The notes under the pieces are model-generated. The model was not told the DNA's origin. It saw nothing but the letters and a program-made list of their open reading frames with translations, and searched no databases. Shown here piece by piece: positions 61,206-64,000 of a DNA stretch of 64,000 bases (positions are counted from its first letter, which is position 1; every line of letters begins with the position of its first letter). A program made the translations under genes and the position numbers. The stretch spans positions 1 to 64,000 of the forward strand of contig CAZFST010000013.1 in the NCBI GenBank assembly GCA_964522015.1, in the 5' to 3' direction. The DNA is from QQWI01 sp964522015. GTDB taxonomy: Bacteria > Bacillota > Clostridia > Peptostreptococcales > Acidaminobacteraceae.

Positions 61206-61214
61206 TGATACAAT
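61206..61214 (+). promoter_or_regulatory. possible extended -10 promoter of rluF
   Basis: TGATACAAT at 61206-61214, about 30 nt before the gene. No convincing -35. Confidence 0.4.
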
Positions 61215-61245
61215 TGATACGACAAATTCAAAAAACGGAGCTAAC

Positions 61246-62751
61246 ATGGCAAATATAATAAAAAAGCAACCCTCAAAAGCAAAACCAGCAACAAAAGGAA
61301 GTTCAACCACTGGAACTAAATTTTCAAAACCAAAGTCTTCTGGTTTTGAAATGTTCAGTACAAAAAATAATGGCAAACCAAGAGGCAGGGCCAAGTATAA
61401 AGAACAAGGCTTTGTGGCTGGACAAGATGATGGCGATGATTATAAAAAAGGCAACAAGGGTAGTGGGGGTAAATTCACCGATAAGTTTGAAAGCAAAACC
61501 AAGGGACCAGACAGTGGTTTTGAAGGTAAAAAAGGCAAATTCGATGGTAAGCCGGAGGGTAAGTTTTCAGGAAAGACTGAAGATGGTAAGTTTGCAGGAA
61601 AAAAAGACGGGAAGTTTTCAGGTAAAGCTGAGGACGGTCAGTTTGCGGGTAAAGCAAAGGCCGGAGACCGCAAATTTGGTGCCAAGGGTAAAACTTTTGA
61701 CAGCAAGGGTGAAGGCCAGTTTGCTGAGAGAGGCGAAGGCCAGTTTGAGGGCAAAAAAGGAAAGTTTGCTGGCAAGGGCAAAGGTAAGTTTGACGATAAA
61801 AAAGGCAAGTTTGGAGATAAGGGCAAAGGCACAAGTGCAAGGTTTGAAGATAAGGGCAAAGGCACAAGTGCAAGGTTTGAAGATAAAGGCAAAAGTACAA
61901 GTGCTAGGTTTGAAGATAAGGATGGGGGCAAGTTCAGCACCGGGAAAAGTAGCGCTGGCAAGTACCAGGCTGCGCTAACGCCAAAGGTGCGCCAGGAGAA
62001 GCCCATGGCAAAACAGGTCCACGGCTCTGATCAGATACGGCTCAATAAGGCCATTGGCGATTCTGGATTTTGTTCACGTCGGGAGGCCGATGCGCTCATT
62101 GACCAAGGGCGGGTTACGGTGAATAAAAAACTTGCGGTGATGGGTCAGTTTGTTGGGCCAAGAGACGCCGTTGCCATCGATGGCAAAATTGTCAAAGTCA
62201 GCGAGAACAAGGTTTACATCGCTCTCAACAAACCAGAGGGTATCGAGTGCACTACCGATACGTCTGTTGAAGGCAATATTGTGGATTTTGTAGGGCATTC
62301 AGAACGGGTTTTTCCAATCGGTCGGCTTGACAAGGCTTCTGAGGGTTTGATTTTGTTAACCAATCACGGGGATATCGTCAACAAGGTACTACGGGCGGGC
62401 AATGCCCACCAGAAGGAGTACCTTGTAACCGTTCATAGAGCAGTGACCCCAGCCTTTATTGAAAAAATGGGACAAGGGGTACCAATATTGGACACAGTCA
62501 CCTTACCTTGTGAGATCAAGCAAGAAGGCAAATATGTGTTTAGAATCATCCTCACCCAGGGTCTTAATCGACAAATTCGCCGTATGTGTGAAGCCCTTGG
62601 TTACGAAGTCACAAAACTTCAGCGGGTTCGCATCATGCATATTCAGTTAGGTGATTTACCCCTTGGCCAGTGGCGAGACCTCACTGACAGCGAGGTGGCA
62701 ACCATGATGGCCGCCATCGCCGAATCCACCAATAATCAAGAGAACTTATGA
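61246..62751 (+). CDS. rluF: 23S rRNA pseudouridine synthase RluF with long basic repeat extension
   Basis: 501 residues. From about residue 264: S4 domain (RLNKAIGDSGFCSRREADALI) and an RsuA-family catalytic domain with PIGRLDKASEGL (catalytic Asp), QKEYLVTV and QGLNRQIRRMC. Wording close to E. coli RluF (IVDFV, RVFPIGRLDK, NHGDIVNKVLRAGN). Residues 1-253 are Lys/Gly/Phe repeats (GKFAGK, GKFSGK) predicted to be disordered and RNA-binding. An internal ATG at 62005 with AGGAGA 5 nt upstream would give a normal-length enzyme. Confidence 0.88.
   Translation: MANIIKKQPSKAKPATKGSSTTGTKFSKPKSSGFEMFSTKNNGKPRGRAKYKEQGFVAGQDDGDDYKKGNKGSGGKFTDKFESKTKGPDSGFEGKKGKFDGKPEGKFSGKTEDGKFAGKKDGKFSGKAEDGQFAGKAKAGDRKFGAKGKTFDSKGEGQFAERGEGQFEGKKGKFAGKGKGKFDDKKGKFGDKGKGTSARFEDKGKGTSARFEDKGKSTSARFEDKDGGKFSTGKSSAGKYQAALTPKVRQEKPMAKQVHGSDQIRLNKAIGDSGFCSRREADALIDQGRVTVNKKLAVMGQFVGPRDAVAIDGKIVKVSENKVYIALNKPEGIECTTDTSVEGNIVDFVGHSERVFPIGRLDKASEGLILLTNHGDIVNKVLRAGNAHQKEYLVTVHRAVTPAFIEKMGQGVPILDTVTLPCEIKQEGKYVFRIILTQGLNRQIRRMCEALGYEVTKLQRVRIMHIQLGDLPLGQWRDLTDSEVATMMAAIAESTNNQENL
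61816..61914 (+). repeat. 33-bp tandem repeat, three copies, in rluF
   Basis: Three units of 33 bp encode DKGKGTSARFE repeated three times. They lie within a wider, more degenerate array of GKF/GKG phrases from about 61530. Confidence 0.9.
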
Positions 62752-62755
62752 TATG

Positions 62756-64000
62756 ATGAAAGCACTCTTAAGAAAAGGGCAATATATTTTAGGGGCTAAA
62801 AATCAATATCGCATTGGCAACCTACTTGGCTCTGGTGCTCAGGGTGAAGTCTACGAAGCCTCGACTTTAACGGGTACTTATGCCATCAAATGGTATTTTG
62901 GGCACATGGCCACTGACGAACAGTTTCAGAGTTTGCAGAGATTGGCTAAAATTGGTCCTCCAAACGATTGTTTTTTATGGCCCATTGAAGTGATTAGGCT
63001 GGCCAGTGTCAAGGGGTTTGGTTATATCATGCCCCTACGGCCCCAGCGATTTGCTTCCATTGTTGACCTAATGAAAAGGAAAGTGGAGCCTAGCTTTTTG
63101 ACGCTAATTACGGCGGCCATTGCCATGGTGACCAGCTTTTCAAAACTCCACCAAAAGCAGCTTTGTTACCGGGATATCGCCTTTGGAAATTTATTCTTTG
63201 ATCCTAAAACTGGAGAAATCCTGATTTGCGACAATGACAACATCGCTTTTGAGGGTGAAAATCACGTGGCTGTCCTTGGAACCCCTAGGTTTATGGCCCC
63301 TGAAATCGTTAGAGGCGAAGGGCTCCCCGATGTTTTAACCGATCGTTTTTCCCTCAGTGTACTCCTGTTTTACATGTTTATGATCCACCATCCCCTGGAG
63401 GGGAAACTGGAGGCCAGTATCAAGTGCTTTGATTTGCCGGCCATGCGTCAACTTTATGGGGATAAACCGGTGTTTATCTTTGACCCGATTTTATCCAGCA
63501 ACCGTCCGGTTGTGGGACTCCACGATAACGCCATTATTTATTGGCACCTCTACCCAGAGCATTTCAAGAGTGTTTTTATACACGCTTTCACCAAGGGCTT
63601 AAAACAGCGAAATTCACGTCCAGACGAAACAATCTGGCTTCAGGCTTTGGTTCGCCTTAAAAATAGCTTGCTTCACTGCACCTGTGGAGCAGAAAATTTT
63701 TATGATAGTGCTGCTGTTCAAGCAAATGGCGTTCAAAAGACCTGTTGGGCTTGTAAAAAGCCACTATCCTTACCCCTTCGCATGCGCCTCAATCAAGAGG
63801 TGATTGTCCTTGGAGATCATGTGAAATTATATGCCCACCACACCATACAGGGGGCTTCGGTGATGGCTCAGCAAGTGATTGCAGAAGTTACAAGGCATCC
63901 TGCTCGGCCGGATATTAAAGGGTTGAAAAATGTCAGTGGGGAGTCCTGGAAAGTCCGCAGTGTCAATGGCCTTGACATTGAAGTCAATCAGGGCCGTAGT
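62756..64000 (+). CDS. Hanks-type protein kinase with C-terminal zinc module, truncated by window end
   Basis: At least 415 residues. Kinase motifs: glycine loop GSGAQGEVY, Lys in YAIKWY, catalytic loop YRDIAFGN (Tyr for His in HRD), CDNDN in place of DFG, and FMAPEIV (APE). After the kinase domain is a four-Cys site (CTCG...CWAC) and a beta-rich tail (GDHVKLYAHH, GLKNVSGESWKV) as in kinases encoded with PP2C and VWA proteins. Starts a few bases after rluF; the start could be 62753 or 62756. The 3' end is outside the window. Confidence 0.78.
   Translation, partial: MKALLRKGQYILGAKNQYRIGNLLGSGAQGEVYEASTLTGTYAIKWYFGHMATDEQFQSLQRLAKIGPPNDCFLWPIEVIRLASVKGFGYIMPLRPQRFASIVDLMKRKVEPSFLTLITAAIAMVTSFSKLHQKQLCYRDIAFGNLFFDPKTGEILICDNDNIAFEGENHVAVLGTPRFMAPEIVRGEGLPDVLTDRFSLSVLLFYMFMIHHPLEGKLEASIKCFDLPAMRQLYGDKPVFIFDPILSSNRPVVGLHDNAIIYWHLYPEHFKSVFIHAFTKGLKQRNSRPDETIWLQALVRLKNSLLHCTCGAENFYDSAAVQANGVQKTCWACKKPLSLPLRMRLNQEVIVLGDHVKLYAHHTIQGASVMAQQVIAEVTRHPARPDIKGLKNVSGESWKVRSVNGLDIEVNQGRS

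Noticed and set aside
61475..62006. Minus-strand and other-frame ORFs across the rluF repeat arm
   Set aside because: Out-of-frame readings of the same repeats giving Leu/Pro/Cys-rich nonsense.

Overview
This window looks like part of the chromosome of a strictly anaerobic Firmicute of the class Clostridia. The signs are Gram-positive ribosome binding sites (AGGAGG), sigma-A promoters with U-tailed hairpin terminators, a tRNA-Trp T-box, a B12-dependent ribonucleotide reductase, a PPi-type phosphofructokinase, a BmrCD-type ABC exporter and type IV pilus genes. No rRNA, tRNA, CRISPR array or intact insertion sequence was seen. Genus-level assignment is not possible from the sequence alone.

Layout. 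1-4.1 kb: ABC exporter (5' end disrupted), isochorismatase-fold hydrolase, small membrane protein, and corA with a structured leader. 4.5-10.9 kb: an accessory locus. One complete secreted multidomain protein ends in a C39-like cysteine-peptidase domain. It is followed by two leaderless partial copies of the same gene body, one ending in a different, caspase/CHAT-like domain. The first two copies are each followed by a small one-helix membrane protein gene and a hairpin. This resembles a polymorphic-toxin locus with orphan C-terminal cassettes. 11-16.6 kb: DMT transporter, diguanylate cyclase with two solute-binding domains, glycolipid glucosyltransferase and flippase-like membrane protein. 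16.6-25 kb: aroF-trpE-G-D-C-(F-B fusion)-A on the minus strand, divergent from a chorismate mutase gene. 25-35.6 kb: housekeeping genes including an adenylate kinase-like protein, a chemoreceptor, ilvE and nrdJ. 35.7-39.7 kb: a leader peptide and attenuator in front of a heterodimeric ABC exporter. 39.9-41 kb: DUF2089/SHOCT-like trio. 41.1-49.4 kb: a chemosensory/two-component cluster. 49.4-55 kb: a parvulin, then a type IV pilus operon on the minus strand. 55-64 kb: YhaM, PlsC, SEC-C protein, HAD phosphatase, RdhA-like Fe-S protein, PPi-PFK, RluF with a long repeat extension, and a kinase cut off by the window edge.

How genes work together. The trp operon holds DAHP synthase plus the whole chorismate-to-tryptophan branch. 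It appears to be sensed twice: by a leader peptide with Trp-Trp-Ser-Trp before an intrinsic terminator ahead of aroF, and by a Trp T-box (UGG specifier, UGGC acceptor-pairing bulge) between aroF and trpE. The divergent chorismate mutase gene opens the competing Phe/Tyr branch. The exporter at 36-39.7 kb has a short leader ORF followed by a strong terminator, the arrangement known for bmrBCD. The PFK promoter carries a near-consensus cre site about 57 nt upstream of the predicted start, the position where CcpA activates.

The most unusual material is (i) the orphan-cassette locus at 4.5-10.9 kb, (ii) the double trp attenuation together with repeat-rich insertions in both anthranilate synthase subunits, and (iii) the 250-residue basic repeat extension on RluF with an internal ribosome binding site that could yield a normal-length enzyme.
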